A DNA stretch of 64,000 bases, from contig NC_057788.1 of the NCBI RefSeq assembly GCF_014905175.1, forward strand, positions 1,116,001-1,180,000, read 5' to 3'. The notes beneath the pieces are model-generated. The model was not told where the DNA came from, did not search any database, and saw only the letters and a program-made list of their open reading frames with translations. This document shows positions 48,801 through 60,344 of this stretch, piece by piece. The stretch is from Aphidius gifuensis (Eukaryota; Arthropoda; Insecta; Hymenoptera; Braconidae). Each line of letters starts with the position of its first letter. Position 1 is the first letter of the stretch. The position numbers were made by a program, and so were the translations under genes.

Positions 48801-51588
48801 ACATTGGGAATGTTCAGTAATACCAGATAAAGAATTTCTTCAACAAACACATTTAGTTTGTATTGTACCACCATACAGAAGACAAGATCTTACATTAAAT
48901 GAAACAATATGTGTTAAATTATATGCAATATCATCTGGTAAAACAAGTGAACCACATAATTTTTTTTACACAGCAACATCAACACCACCTGGACCAACAA
49001 TTGGTAAAATTGAAACAACAATAATTAATAATAATAATAATAACAGTAATGATAATAATGCTACAGCATTATCACCATCAAATGTACCAACGCTAATAAC
49101 AACAAATACAAATGTAACAACAAATTTTTTAACAAATTTATCATCACCATCAGCAATACAATCACCAACTCATCAATCATCATCATCATCATTAGCAACA
49201 ACAGCAACAACAGATATATTAAATAATAATAATGATTCAACAACAGCAACAACAATATCACCAGTTGTTGCTAATCAAGTAGCACCATTAATGATATGGA
49301 CAAATCAAACAGCTTCAATACCACCAGTAGAAACAACTACAACAACAACAACACCACCAACAGATATTATGATGCCACCACCATCACAAACACAAAATAA
49401 TATTATAACAAATTCATTATTAAATCGTCGTTCATCAACAAATCATCAAATAATAATACCTGATAATTTAAAATCTGAATTACTTGATGATAATAGTGAA
49501 AGTAGTATGGTAAGTGATACAAGTATACAAAGTATAACAACAACAACATCAAATGGTAATTCAAATACAAGTCCAATGCATCAATTAGTTAATGATATTG
49601 ATGCAACAATTGATTCAACTTCGCAAAATAATTTATTAAGAACAGTAACAACATTACAAACCAAAGATACAAATGTTGGATTATTAAATGTTGTTGATAT
49701 TATTAATAATCAAACACAAGTTGACATTTTAAATTCACATACCAATAATAATAACAATAATAGTAACAGTAATAATAATAATAATAGTAATAATAATACC
49801 AATAACAATATTAATAGAGATACATCACCAATATTAACAAATGATAATGTAACAAATACATCATTATCTGGTGTTGTTGATTTACGTATGAAACAACATG
49901 AATATGATACACTAAGTAATTTTACAACAACACCTGTTGGACAACCATTGCCAAATCAAAGTAGTCAATGTATTGAAAAATATTTAAATCATATTGAATC
50001 AACAAATAAAACTAATAATAATAACAACAATAATAATAATCAAGATAGTAATTATGTTGTTGATACAATGCAACAACGTGCATCAATAATATCAAGTACA
50101 AGAGAACAACAGCAACAGCAGCAGCAACAACAACAACAGCAACAACAAGAAAATGATACAAATAATTTATTAGCACCAAATCAAGCAACAGTTAAACTTG
50201 ATGAATTAGTTAATTCAGCTGTTGATTCACATCAAATGATACAATCAATGGATACAATAACAACAAATACAAATTCACCATTAACAAATGTTGATACAAT
50301 GACAAATTCACAACAGCAACAACAACAAAATAATCATTCAAATTCAACAATACCAGTTAAAACAATGTTACTTGAAGTATTATTACCAACTCCAATGGTT
50401 ACATCAAATACTGATACAATAACATCATCAACAAATGATGTTACAACAGATAATAGTAATTTATTAACAACAATAAATGTTGGATTACATCAAACAATGC
50501 AAGATAATAATGTAACAACAGTTAATGTTAATACACATGATTTATTACAAGTTACAAATGAACCAATACAACAAATGCCAATGAGTCAACAGGATGTTGT
50601 TATGCAACAACAAGTACAAGTTGAACAAGTTGTTGCTCATGCACAACAACAAGTTGAACAAGTTGTTGCACAAGTACAACAACAAGCAGCACATACTGTA
50701 CAACAAGCACAACAACAAGTATTTCATCAAGTTTATCAACATACACAAGTTGTACAACAAGCTGTACAACAAGTACAAGCAGCACAACAGGTAAGTCTAT
50801 TAATAAAAAAATAAATAAATAAATAAACAAATTTTAAATATTAATTATTATTTTTATTTAAAATACAGGTACACTCAGTACCAGCTGTACAACAAGCAGT
50901 ACAACAAGCAACAAATGAAGTTGTACAACAAGCAGTACAACAAGCAACACATGAAGTTGTACAACAAGTACAAGCTGTACAACAAGCAGTACAACAAGCA
51001 CAAGCAGCACAAGCAATGCAACAAGCTGTACAACAAGATATTGGATCAATGTTAAATCAACCAGCTGGTTTTGTTGCTGAAGCAAGTAGTGCACTTGCTA
51101 ATGGTGCATCACAAGAACCATGTCAACAACGTTTAACAAATGCTGCTGAACAAGCTATAACAAATGTCATAACAAATGCAACACAAGATATTATTAATAA
51201 TCGTCCATTATCAACAACAACAGCACAAGCTATTATTGCAACTAAAAATATATTAAATAGTGTTGCAACACAAAGTGCACAATTAATGAATAATGCTATG
51301 AATGAAATATTACCAAAATCACCATCAAATAATGGAACAAGTATTGTTGAACAAGTTGCTAGAAAATCACCACCAATAAATATACCTGTTACGACAAATC
51401 ATCATGTTGTTAATGATACAAATATTACAAATACAGTATCAACAACAAATGTACAAATACAAAATGTTGGTAGAAAAACTGATGATACTGGTACAATGCT
51501 ACCACAAGAATTAACATCAATGTCTGAACATGATCTTTTGAGTTATATTAATCCAAGTTGTTTTGATCAAGGTTCATTTCTCATGTAA
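27819..51588 (+). CDS. NFAT: NFAT transcription factor, NFAT5/TonEBP type (isoform a)
   Basis: Exons 27819-27885, 47185-47333, 47410-47701, 48041-48559, 48644-50790, 50869-51588 give about 1297 aa; isoform b starts at 42767 (about 1318 aa). Exon 48041 encodes the Rel-homology DNA-binding region: QPEQQHRARYQTEGSRGAVK is the recognition-loop signature, then GNGFPTVRLLGY and CRMVFRTPI. Exon 48644 begins with the IPT dimerisation domain (LTSSPCTGGIELFILGKNFL). No SP repeats or clear calcineurin-docking motif are seen before the Rel domain, so this is the tonicity-responsive rather than calcium-regulated class. The tail is N/T/Q-rich with a VQQAVQQ repeat zone and ends in DLLSYINPSCFDQGSFLM. The joins 47333/47410 and 47701/48041 were chosen because they keep frame; the latter donor (T/GTACGT) competes with 47674. 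Confidence 0.85.
32600..33140. repeat. Multi-arm fold-back repeat (hairpin) in NFAT intron
   Basis: Four related arms of about 95-130 bp: A (32617-32720) and B (32740-32833) in direct orientation, B' (32857-32985) and A' (33018-33137) inverted. Markers are GAAATGGTCAAAGAGGGGTA in A, its complement in B' and A' (CCCCTCTTTGACCATTTC; CCCCTTTGACCATTTC), and GCTATCCTCGTAATTTTTTT in A against AAATTACGAGGATAGCTC in B'. A transcript could fold into a long imperfect hairpin. No ORF; probably a MITE-like or nested inverted repeat. Confidence 0.75.
38012..38760. mobile_element. Non-autonomous fold-back DNA transposon with TA flanks (749 bp)
   Basis: Left end CCTCTAGAAAGTTAGCACAC and right end (complement) CCTCTAGAAGTGTCTAGAAG followed by GTTAGCACACCACAATAG are inverted termini; TA dinucleotides flank both ends (38010-38011, 38761-38762), as in Tc1/mariner-type insertions. 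Inverted similarity continues for over 200 bp (TTTTGTGCTTTTATATATTT and complement; ACTCGCG). Inside is a direct repeat of period about 162 bp (38139 and 38301), and the second unit starts with a perfect 32-bp palindrome (GTTGTGCTAGCTTAAT and its complement, 38301-38332). No transposase ORF. Confidence 0.75.
42767..42896 (+). CDS. NFAT: NFAT alternative first coding exon b
   Basis: ATG at 42767, 130 nt, donor TTATG/GTAAAT, phase 1. Joined to 47185 it reads LSDYYLYG then NVGGGTPLLASS with no stop. It encodes MAPDFEKKREPRRVGAGYIQ and on to LQKFSNN, a basic N-terminus different from that of exon a (MLLKNQRVDKKSRRHKTAKA). Both first exons end in phase 1 with a single G, so each can use the same acceptor (TTACAG/GTAATG). 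Alternative promoters would thus yield NFAT proteins with distinct N-termini. Confidence 0.7.
42897..47184. other. NFAT intron before exon 2
   Basis: AT-rich with many homopolymers and no supported gene. A less AT-biased segment at 46015-46135 (CAAGCCACCCAACTAAACC, CCCCATGGCGTGCTC) and a CGTG-rich segment at 46455-46505 (ACACGTGCGTCATGC; TCACGTGAATGCGTGCG) stand out and may be regulatory. Confidence 0.45.
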
Positions 51589-53198
51589 AAAAATGTAACG
51601 AAACAGTCATTTTTTTTTTTAGTAATTTCTGGGTAATTCTCATGATTTGTTAAAATATTCATAATTATTATTATTACTACTGGGAAATTTTATTTTCAAA
51701 CTTTTTTTTTTTTTGTTAAACATTTATTTCTTTTTTAAATTATCGTTTTCAATTATTATTATTTTTATTGATTATTTAAGTTAAAGACGGGCGTTTGGGA
51801 AAAACGTGACGAAAAAAAAAAAAAAAATTACAAAATTGTTATTAATATTATTTTTGAATTATTTTTAAGTATTTTTATTTTTAAATATTATTTGAAAAAA
51901 TTTGTATCATCTGCCAGCCTATATCAAGGTGCCTTTAAATATTAATTATAAATTGGTGTTGTTTAATTGAAAAATATATCAAAACAATATTGAAATGAAA
52001 ATTTATATGAAAAATGTATAAATTTCGGCTGGATTATTTTGATGATAAATGCAAAATTTATAATGATTATATTATACGTAAATAATTATAAATATTATTA
52101 ATATTTTATGCTAATGAGTACCTTAGGATTAATGTAATTATATTTTGTTTTTTTTATTTGACTTGATTTCATTATGATAAAATGAATCATTACGACATTT
52201 TAATTTTTTTCTTTTTTGTAATCAATTATTTACTTATTGTTTTTTAATTTAATAATTATATTGTTAAATAATGTGAATTATTATAAACAATTTAATGGGA
52301 GAAAAAAAAAAAATATTAATGTGATTTTTATTGTTATATAATGGTGTTTAACATGTTAAATAAAAAAAAAAACTGTTTTAAAATGTTTTTTTTTTTTTTC
52401 TTGAATTATGCAAAAATATGTGTAGCTTAATGAATCAGCTTAATTTTTATATACTCCATATATTTTATCTAAAATGAAATTTAAAAAAAAAATATAATAA
52501 TTGCTTGTGATGATATGAAATAATATTTGTTTAAATAATAATAAATAACTGACGTTTGCAAAGAAAAAAAAAATAATAAAAATTAATGTCAAAAAAAAAA
52601 AACAAGGCCTTGGGTTTACCTGTCAATTGACATGTCTAAATTTGGCAGTTAATTTTCAAAGGCACCATAAAAAAACGACATATTTATTTTAAAAAATTAT
52701 TATATATTTTTTAATTGTTATAAACAAAAAAGCTATATTGAAAAAAAAGAAAACAAATTTAAATACATAATGACGAGTTAATAATTTAAACAAATTTATG
52801 TAACTGAATAATTACAAATTTAAAAATATACATGAAAAAATATTGTAACCATTTCGTAATTATTTACATAAATATATATAAAATCTAATCGATATTTTGC
52901 ACGTAGTTAACAATGATTATCAAGTTTTTTGTTAAATATATAAAAAAAAAAATAATTTTAAATAAAATTTACAAAAATTGTCTTATTATATTATTACTCT
53001 TTGAATAAATGTTTTAAATTAAACTAATGATTATTGTTTATTAAATTTATTTCAACTTTTTTCTTCCAGCAAAAGTTTCCCAACAATTTCTAATTTTACT
53101 TTTAACAATTACAAATATACAAAACAATATTTATTTAATTTCATAATAATCTCTTTTAAATATAACATTTAATTGTTTATAAATATTATTATTATTAT
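51589..53198. other. Convergent 3' flanks of NFAT and LACTB2
   Basis: NFAT 3' UTR and LACTB2 downstream DNA, 1.6 kb, strongly AT-rich. AATAAA-type signals are frequent, so the true ends cannot be fixed. A non-AT patch GGCCTTGGGTTTACCTGTCA at about 52605-52624 is the only notable segment. No ORF is supported. Confidence 0.5.
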
Positions 53199-54237
53199 TT
53201 AAATCAACAACCATAAATCATTTAATTTTTTAACTTTATTTTCTTTCAGTAATTTATCAAGATGTTGAATGACATTTTTAGCAGCTGCTGGCCACAAGCT
53301 TTCATCTTTGTCCTGATGAAAACAAAAAATAAAACAAACATAAGCAAATAATTAATTAAAAATAAATTGTTTAAATAATTTACCTTGTAAACTTTAGCAA
53401 CAATATCATTAACAGATAAATAATTATCACTTGATTCTTTGAGAACATTCAAAATATCAATTTCTCTTTTATTTCTATGTTGAATGTAATAATTTATTTT
53501 AACATTTGGATTATCAACAACTGGTCCATGACCTGGATAAATACATGTTGAATTTAATTTTAATAATTTTCCAAGTGTTATCATGTAATCATGTAGATCT
53601 TCAAAAACAGCTGTTGTTTCACCAAGTATACAATCACCACTGAATAATATATTTTCATTTTCAAGTAACAAACATGCATGATCAGTTGTATGACCTGGTG
53701 TATATTTAATTTTCAATTTAGCACCTTCAACATGGAACAATTGTTCATCCACAAGATGTTGCCAATTTTCTACTGGATAACCAGTGTCATTATCATCATC
53801 AGAAGAACGTGGAAATTTCCAAATTGTTGGTGTTACATTTGATGATGATTTAACAAGGCTTTCAACAGCTTTTGAACCACCAATATGATCATGATGCCAG
53901 TGGGTTATTATCAAGTGTTCAATTGTTGCATTTTCTTCTTTTAACACAGCATCAAGATGTTTTATGTACTTTGATGATGTATCCTCATCACCAGAATCAA
54001 TCAAAATACGTCTGTTTATTTTAATTAAGACAATAAAAAACATAACCTGTGGTTAATTTTTATTTTTAATGTTTATTGTTTAATTGGATTGTTTTTTGTT
54101 TTTATTATTTACCTTTTGCCTGTACCAATGAGATATGTATTTGTACCTTGAAGTGTCATTACACCTGGATTACATCCTAATATTCTAATGACACTTTTTG
54201 ATAATTTTGAGACAAGTGGTAATGATGTCAGTGACAT
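53199..54237 (-). CDS. LACTB2: LACTB2-type metallo-beta-lactamase-fold endoribonuclease
   Basis: Exons 54113-54237, 53384-54011 and 53199-53312 give 288 aa, equal to the usual LACTB2 length. ATG at 54237 (MSLTSLPLVSKLSKSVIRIL) leads into LGCNPGVMTLQGTNTYLIGT, conserved in the family. Zinc ligands are visible: THWHHDHIGG (HxHxDH), GHTTDHACL, FSGDCILGE and the terminal GHGP. The C-terminal helical extension (HRNKREIDILNVL; SVNDIVAKVY; LWPAAAKNVIQHLDKLL) matches the winged-helix-like domain of LACTB2. The family cleaves single-stranded RNA in mitochondria in mammals. The exon 2 read-through past 53384 is intronic and should not be used as the C-terminus. The gene is tail to tail with NFAT. Confidence 0.93.
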
Positions 54238-55246
54238 ATTGACTCAATAATTCAGTCAATTCAGTCAATAGCAGCTGGTATTATCTGGTAAAATGATAAA
54301 TGATAATTTAAAAAAAATACCAAGATGAGATTTTTTATCTCCATATTTAACTGAGATGACGTTGTGAATAAATTGCATGCAATTTGTAGATAATTAATTT
54401 TTTGATTTTTTTTTTTTTTTTTTTTTTTCGAATGATAAAAATAATAAGAGTAAAGTAAGAAATCGAAATGTTTTATCGAAATTATTATTATCATTTCATG
54501 ACTATATAGGAGAGTTTTAAATGACTTTTAATTAAATAATATTATTAATTATATAAAATAATTAAAATTACATATTTTTATTTTTAAATTATTAATTTAT
54601 TATATTTTTTTCATATTGTAAACTTCATTGTTTTTTTTTTATATTAAATTTTAATTTATTATTTAAAAAAATTAAGATAGCTACGAGCTAGGTATAAGTA
54701 CCTATAAAATATTTGAAAAAAAAAAAAAAAGAAAAAAAAATTTCGAGGGCTTAATTTGCGTTCTATATGAAGACTTCTAAAAAATTTCTAAGAAAAAAGT
54801 TTCTCCAGAGTTGCATATATCGCAAACGTCTCATTTCACAAAAATTTTTTAAATTTTGGTATTTGTGCAAAAAAAGTGAAAAATAAAATAAATATTTTTA
54901 TCAAAACCTTTAGTAATTACACCACACTACAATAATAAAACTTTAAAAACAATAAAATTGTTTATCAGTTTTTTATCAAAAATTGAATGCAAGGTTTTTC
55001 TTTATCTTTTGAGTTGTTTACTTTGTTTCTCAAACATTATATATATAATATTATCGTATATTTTTAAAAAATAATTGGACTTGCATTATAAATAATTGCT
55101 TTACGTATTATCAAAACTGCGAATGGTGTAATTATTTTCAAAAAGTATAAAACAACAATCGACTAAAATATACATTCATCAATAAATAATATTGTTTTTT
55201 CTTTGTCATTTTATTTTGTCTGAATATAAGAAAAAAAAAAATCAAG
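54238..55246. other. Intergenic DNA upstream of LACTB2 and the secreted protein gene
   Basis: Divergent upstream DNA. A T-run at 54410-54428 and AT-rich sequence dominate. GTATAAAAC at 55145-55153, about 95 bp before the ATG at 55247, is a good TATA box for the secreted protein gene, as expected of a strongly and tissue-specifically expressed gene. No ORF is supported. Confidence 0.5.
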
Positions 55247-55626
55247 ATGATGATTAAAAATTTAATTTTTTGTCTCTTTTTATTTGTCTATTTACAAGTT
55301 ATTTACAGTGATGCAGATGATATTGATGAAAACGATCAGGCTCATGGAGCAAATTCAGTTGAAGAACTTGAAGACTTCATCGCGAAAAATCTTGAAGATG
55401 GAGATGAACTTGTAGAGGCAATTGACGCAATCTTGAGAAATGGAGAGAATTCTGAGATTTTGCTAAATAAAACTCGAGAACATGGTACAGTTGAAGGGCT
55501 TGAAGAATTCTTGGAGAAAAATCTTGAAGATGGAGATGAACTTGAAGGTAAATATGTAGCAACTTTGAAGAATTTACAAGTTAAAATTATTTGATTAATC
55601 TTGCAGATAATGAGTCTACTGAATAG
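55247..55626 (+). CDS. Small secreted acidic protein with internal repeat; function unknown
   Basis: Exons 55247-55547 and 55607-55626 (59-nt intron, phase 1) give 106 aa. A signal peptide is clear: MMIKN, then LIFCLFLFVYLQVIYS, with likely cleavage before DADD. The mature part is very acidic and cysteine-free. It contains a 19-residue motif twice: VEELEDFIAKNLEDGDEL and VEGLEEFLEKNLEDGDEL, the second ending before DNESTE. The encoding DNA shares 28 identical bases (GAAAAATCTTGAAGATGGAG and onward), so the repeat arose by local duplication. TATA box at about 55145 and AATAAA at about 55636. No family is recognised. Its neighbour is a DPP4-like peptidase; a venom, ovarian or gut secretory protein is possible, but the tissue cannot be told from sequence. 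Confidence 0.65.
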
Positions 55627-55739
55627 TCTCTATTAAAATAAACTACCACGAAAAAGTTAGTATAAATAAAACAAAAATAAATAAATAAATAAACTATTGT
55701 TTTTTAATACTGTTTATTTGATAATTTTTATATTTAAAA

Positions 55740-56077
55740 AATATTATAGAAAAAAAGTGGTGACTGAAGTTTATGGAAATGTGAGTTGAAATTCAAAAAG
55801 TTTAATTTGCACAGTTTTTAGATAACTAAAAATGAACATGATCTTAGATTAATATTTTATTTGCTGTATTAATTGTAACTATTCAAAATTAAATTTTATT
55901 AAATGTATTCATCGGACTTGTGTATTTAAAAATTTAATTGTATTTTTTTTGTGAAAAAAAACATGTAAAAATTAAAAGTACATATTTTTAGCAATAAATT
56001 ATATTATTCTATTTGTTTTATTGTTAAAAAAATAATAAAATTTTAAATTATTGAAATATTGTAAACTTTATTTTACG
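55740..56077 (+). pseudogene. Degenerate 3' remnant of the GPCR repeat unit
   Basis: The 3' flanks of the two GPCR genes recur here: TTTTATTGTTAAAAAAATAA (about 56020-56040) also occurs at about 62158 and 62232, and AATATTGTAAACTTTATTTT (about 56057) also occurs at about 63893. Upstream, TGTAAAAATTAAAAGTACATATTTTTAG matches the post-stop region of GPCR 1 (TGTAAAAATAAAAACGACAT). A GAAGTTTATGGAAATGT string at about 55768 resembles the start of GPCR exon 3 (GAAATTTATGGAAATAT). Reading frames are destroyed. The flank match is convincing; the coding match is tentative. Confidence 0.45.
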
Positions 56078-56849
56078 AGACTGACTTTATTTAACTTGAA
56101 TGTCAATGTCAAACGTAATAATTCGATGTAATAATTCGGCAAATAATTTTCAATTAAAAAAATTTAATCATTGAATTAGCTAATTATATCATTTGAATTT
56201 TCAGCGTTGTCATTATGGAAAGTGTGTTTTATCAACATAAAAAAAGTATTGATAATTCAATAAATTTTATTTATTCAAAAAACAAATGATTATTGTGATG
56301 AACATTATACACAAAAATAAACTGGCTTTTTTTTTACTTTTTGTTATACGTATTTTTTTTTTTTATCATCACCTTTTTATTGTTTAACTCTATTCGGCTG
56401 CTTTACTTATACGGGTCACCGATATTAATTAATTTATTGTTTTCAAATAATATGTATAACGGATGATCCATAATTTATGAGTAATATGTTTCCTATTTAA
56501 ATATATTTTTTTGTTTTTTTGTTTTTCAGTTTCTTATCTTTTCACCCCGTTACCAATATTAGCCATTAGCCAACACTCAACACAATAGTGGCAAACCAAT
56601 CACTTCTCATTTCATATTTTATCACCACTATTTTGAGGTCATGAGATTTTTAAAGTGACCGTTGATCAGTAAATAAAAATATCGAATATTAAAATAGAAT
56701 TTCCGGCAAAGCTATCCATCCAAATCTTAATTATATCTTAATTATTATCAGTATACGTCAACAGGTTGTTCCAAGCACTTGTCTTTTACACAATCTGGTG
56801 AACATCACATTACTTGTATTTTTTTTTTTCTTGTATTTTTATCATAAAA
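56078..56849. promoter_or_regulatory. Upstream region of the DPP4-like gene
   Basis: AT-rich with a less biased part at 56525-56800 (CACCCCGTTACCAATATTAG; CGTCAACAGGTTGTTCCAAG), probably promoter and leader. No TATA box is certain. Nothing else seen. Confidence 0.35.
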
Positions 56850-59800
56850 ATGCAACGAGAAAATAAATTTATAGTAAGTACTTTTCAATAAAATAATTGT
56901 TATTGTTGTTGAATAATAATATTTATTCAACTGATTGTTGAGTTATTATAATTTTTTTAAAATCCAATATTTAGAAATTAAAATATATTAATTATGTGGT
57001 TTATATTTTTTTCTTTTTTCAGATGGAAAAAATAAATTTACCATATATTAAAAAAAATTTAATAATTGTAATTTTAATACTATTTTATTTCAATGACAAT
57101 ACAATTTTAGTTGAATCAAAAAAATCAACTATTACATTGGATAATATTCTTCATGGTGAATTTTTGACTGGCTCATTCGATGGTACCTGGATTAATGGTT
57201 CGTATAAATTGAAATAAATTGACACATTTTTCTTTAATTGTTAACTTTTATTTTTATTTTTTTGTTTTTAGATAATGAAATAGTCTATCGACATGAAAAT
57301 GGAAGCTACATGAGTTATAAAATTGATGTTGATCAATCATCTCTATATAAAAATGTGGTGAATTGATAAAACAAAATTATTATTTACTTGTATCTATTTT
57401 TAAATTAATTTCAATTAATAAAATTCAATTGTTTATTTTGTTTTTTTTTTTTTAGATAAATAAACTTGTTGATTATGATAATTACAAAGTTTCAGCAGAT
57501 GAAGGATACATCTTACTATCAAAAAAAGTAAAGGGTGTAAGTTTAAAATATTAAATTTTCAAGAACATATTAATATATTATATAACATTGTAATTATTAA
57601 ATGTTTTTTTTTTTTTTTTCATAGGCATATGAAACAAAAACTTCGTTTGAATATCGAGTTGTTAATTTAACAACACTGTAAGTATATTGTTTTCATTTTT
57701 TTTTTTTCTATCACATTAAAATTTTTTTAAAAGTAAAACTTATATATATTTTTTTTCTATAATTAGCGATGAAAGATCGTTAATTGTCGATAATTCATCG
57801 ATTCATCAGTATGCAATATGGACACCAGAAGGAAATGGAATAGTAGTTGTTCATAAAAATAATATTTTTTATCGTCCAAAAATTGAACATGAAGGTTTTT
57901 ATCAAATAACAAATGATGGTGTTGAAAGATTGATTTACAATGGTGTAAGCAATTTAAAAGCGAGCGGTAAGTTCATAATAACTTGCTTGATTTGAACTAA
58001 AGTAATATTATTAAAATGAATAATATATTTTAGGTTTATGGGCTCCAGCAATATTGTTTTCACCAAGTGGTAAATTTATAGCATTTGAATCCTATGATGA
58101 TTCAAACGTTGGAATAATTGATATTCCATTTTATGGAAATATAAGTGATAATTTATCATATCAATATCCATGGTCAAATTCATACCACTATTCAAAGGTA
58201 AAATAAATTTTTATGTGTAATTTTTTTACTTTTTAAATTAAGAAAATAATTATATTAAATAATTAATTTCAGGCAGGAAGCATGATTTCAATATCAAGCG
58301 TTTTCTATGTTGATTTACAATTAGTGGCTGAAAGTTATGGAACAAAAATCGAGCCAATTAGAATAAGACAACCTTCTGGACTTACAAATAATAATACAAT
58401 ATTTTATAATATTCTTTTTCCAAATGATAATATTATAATAGTTAGTTGGAATAATAGAATTCAAAATGAACTCTATGTTGTAACTCATAATATTGTAAAA
58501 TCAATTGACAAAACGGTTTGTATTTTTTTTTTTTTTTTCAAAATTTAATTAACATCAATAAATTATTTTTAATGCAATTTATTTATTTTAAATAAAGGTG
58601 TTAAAAATTGTGCAAAACAATGGTTGGATAGCTGCAAGTACTGAACCATATTTTAACAACAATGCAAATAAATTTTTAATAATTATACCACAAAAACAAT
58701 TTGATAATGATTATTGGAATCATTTGGTGATGGTTAAGATTAATGAAATTGATGGTAATTCTGTAATGTATCCTTTGACATCTGGAAGATTTGTTGTTAC
58801 AGAAATAATTGCATGGGATGAACAAAAATCACTTGTATATTATCTTGCAACAGTAGCTGATGAACCATCTCAACAACAATTTTATCGTTTATCAACATTA
58901 GATATAAATCCAAAGCCAGAGTGTCTCAGTTGCAATATTAAAAGTGAAAATAAGGGTTTACCTTGTTTGTACAATGAAGCATCAATGTCACCATTAAGGG
59001 AAAAATTTGTTTTAAAATGTGGTGGTCCTGATGTTCCTCATATTTCCATCTACAATACTGTAAAAAAAAAAAAACCATTAATTTATAATACTATTTAATT
59101 TAAATATATATTTCTTTTTGTATTATGCTAAAAATTTCATTTGCAAATTTCAGAATGATTCTACTAAAATAATGACTTGGAATGATAATATTAAAATTGC
59201 AAAATTAATTAATGACACAGCTCAGCCAATTGTGATGAAATTAAAAGTACCTATATCAGCTGATTTTGAAGCTGATGTTAAATTGTTTATTCCACCAGAC
59301 GCAGATTTAAATGGCTCAATTAAATATCCTCTTTTAATTCATGTGTAAGTATTTTTAACATTTTTATAAAATTTTAAGTATAAAAAAAAAAAATTTGTTA
59401 TATTATTTAAAATTTTTTTTTTTTTTAATAGATATGCAGGACCAGAATTTTTTCAAGTTACTGAAGAATTTAGAGTTAATTGGGGAACATATTTAGTAAC
59501 AAATAAAAATTTTATTTATGCTGTAATTGATGGACGTGGATCTGGAAGAAGAAGTAATTCAATGCTATTTTCTGTATACAGAAATTTAGGAACTGTTGAA
59601 ATTTATGATCAAATTAATGTTACAAGGTTAATTTTTAATTATTTATAAGTGATGAATAATAGTCAAAAAAACATGTGTCATTTTGCAATGATATTTATTT
59701 TTATTAAAACAAAAAAAATTTCAGATATTTGCAGAATAAATTTTCATTTATTGATAAAAAAAAAACTGCAATTTGGGGATGGAGTTATGGAGGATATGCT

Positions 59801-60344
59801 GCTGGTATGAGTATGGCATTGGATGATAAAAATACTTTCAAATGTGGAATTTCAGTTGCTCCAGTAACTGATTGGAGATTATACAGTAAATAAATAAATA
59901 ACAGCTACTCATTAAAAATTGATTAACAATGACCTGAATAATTATTTAAAAAATTTATTAATTCACAGACTCAAAGTATACAGAATCTTACATGGGTCTT
60001 CCATCTTTAGATGATAACTATGATGGTTATGAGCAGGCACAACTGATTAATAAAGCTAAAAATATCAAATCAAATAGTTACTATTTAATTCATGGTACTC
60101 TTGATGATACTGTACATCACCAACATTCTTTATTACTTGCTGAAGAGCTTGAAAAAAATAATATTATTTTCCGACAACAGGTAATTATTTTTTAAATTTT
60201 GATCATGTTCAACTCTTTATTTATATTGTTAATATATTTTTTTAGATGTATACAAATGAAGATCATAGTATGGGAAAGCTCAGAAAACACCTGTTTTTAT
60301 CAATGTTCAATTTTCTTGATGAATGTTTACATAAACTCGAATAA
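56850..60344 (+). CDS. DPP4-like serine peptidase (S9B), double-Glu motif apparently absent
   Basis: Exons: 56850-56873 (leader or MQRENKFI), 57023-57197, 57272-57357, 57456-57536, 57625-57677, 57767-57966, 58034-58197, 58273-58515, 58598-59059, 59154-59344, 59432-59626, 59725-59885, 59969-60180, 60246-60344. From the ATG at 57023 the protein has 773 aa, typical for DPP4; from 56850 it has 781. An N-terminal hydrophobic segment (LIIVILILFYF) is a signal peptide or anchor. The beta-propeller is followed by the hydrolase domain: YAGPEFF, DGRGSGRR, GWSYGGY (nucleophile Ser), GTLDDTVHHQHS (Asp), NEDHSM (His). The family removes N-terminal X-Pro/X-Ala dipeptides. Where the family has a double-Glu clamp, after NGV, this protein reads SNLKASGLWAP. 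Secreted relatives occur in hymenopteran venoms; venom use here is inference. Confidence 0.88.

Noticed and set aside
53246..54043. 265-aa reading of the LACTB2 region
   Set aside because: It runs through two introns; the spliced model restores the conserved N- and C-termini and the usual 288-aa length.
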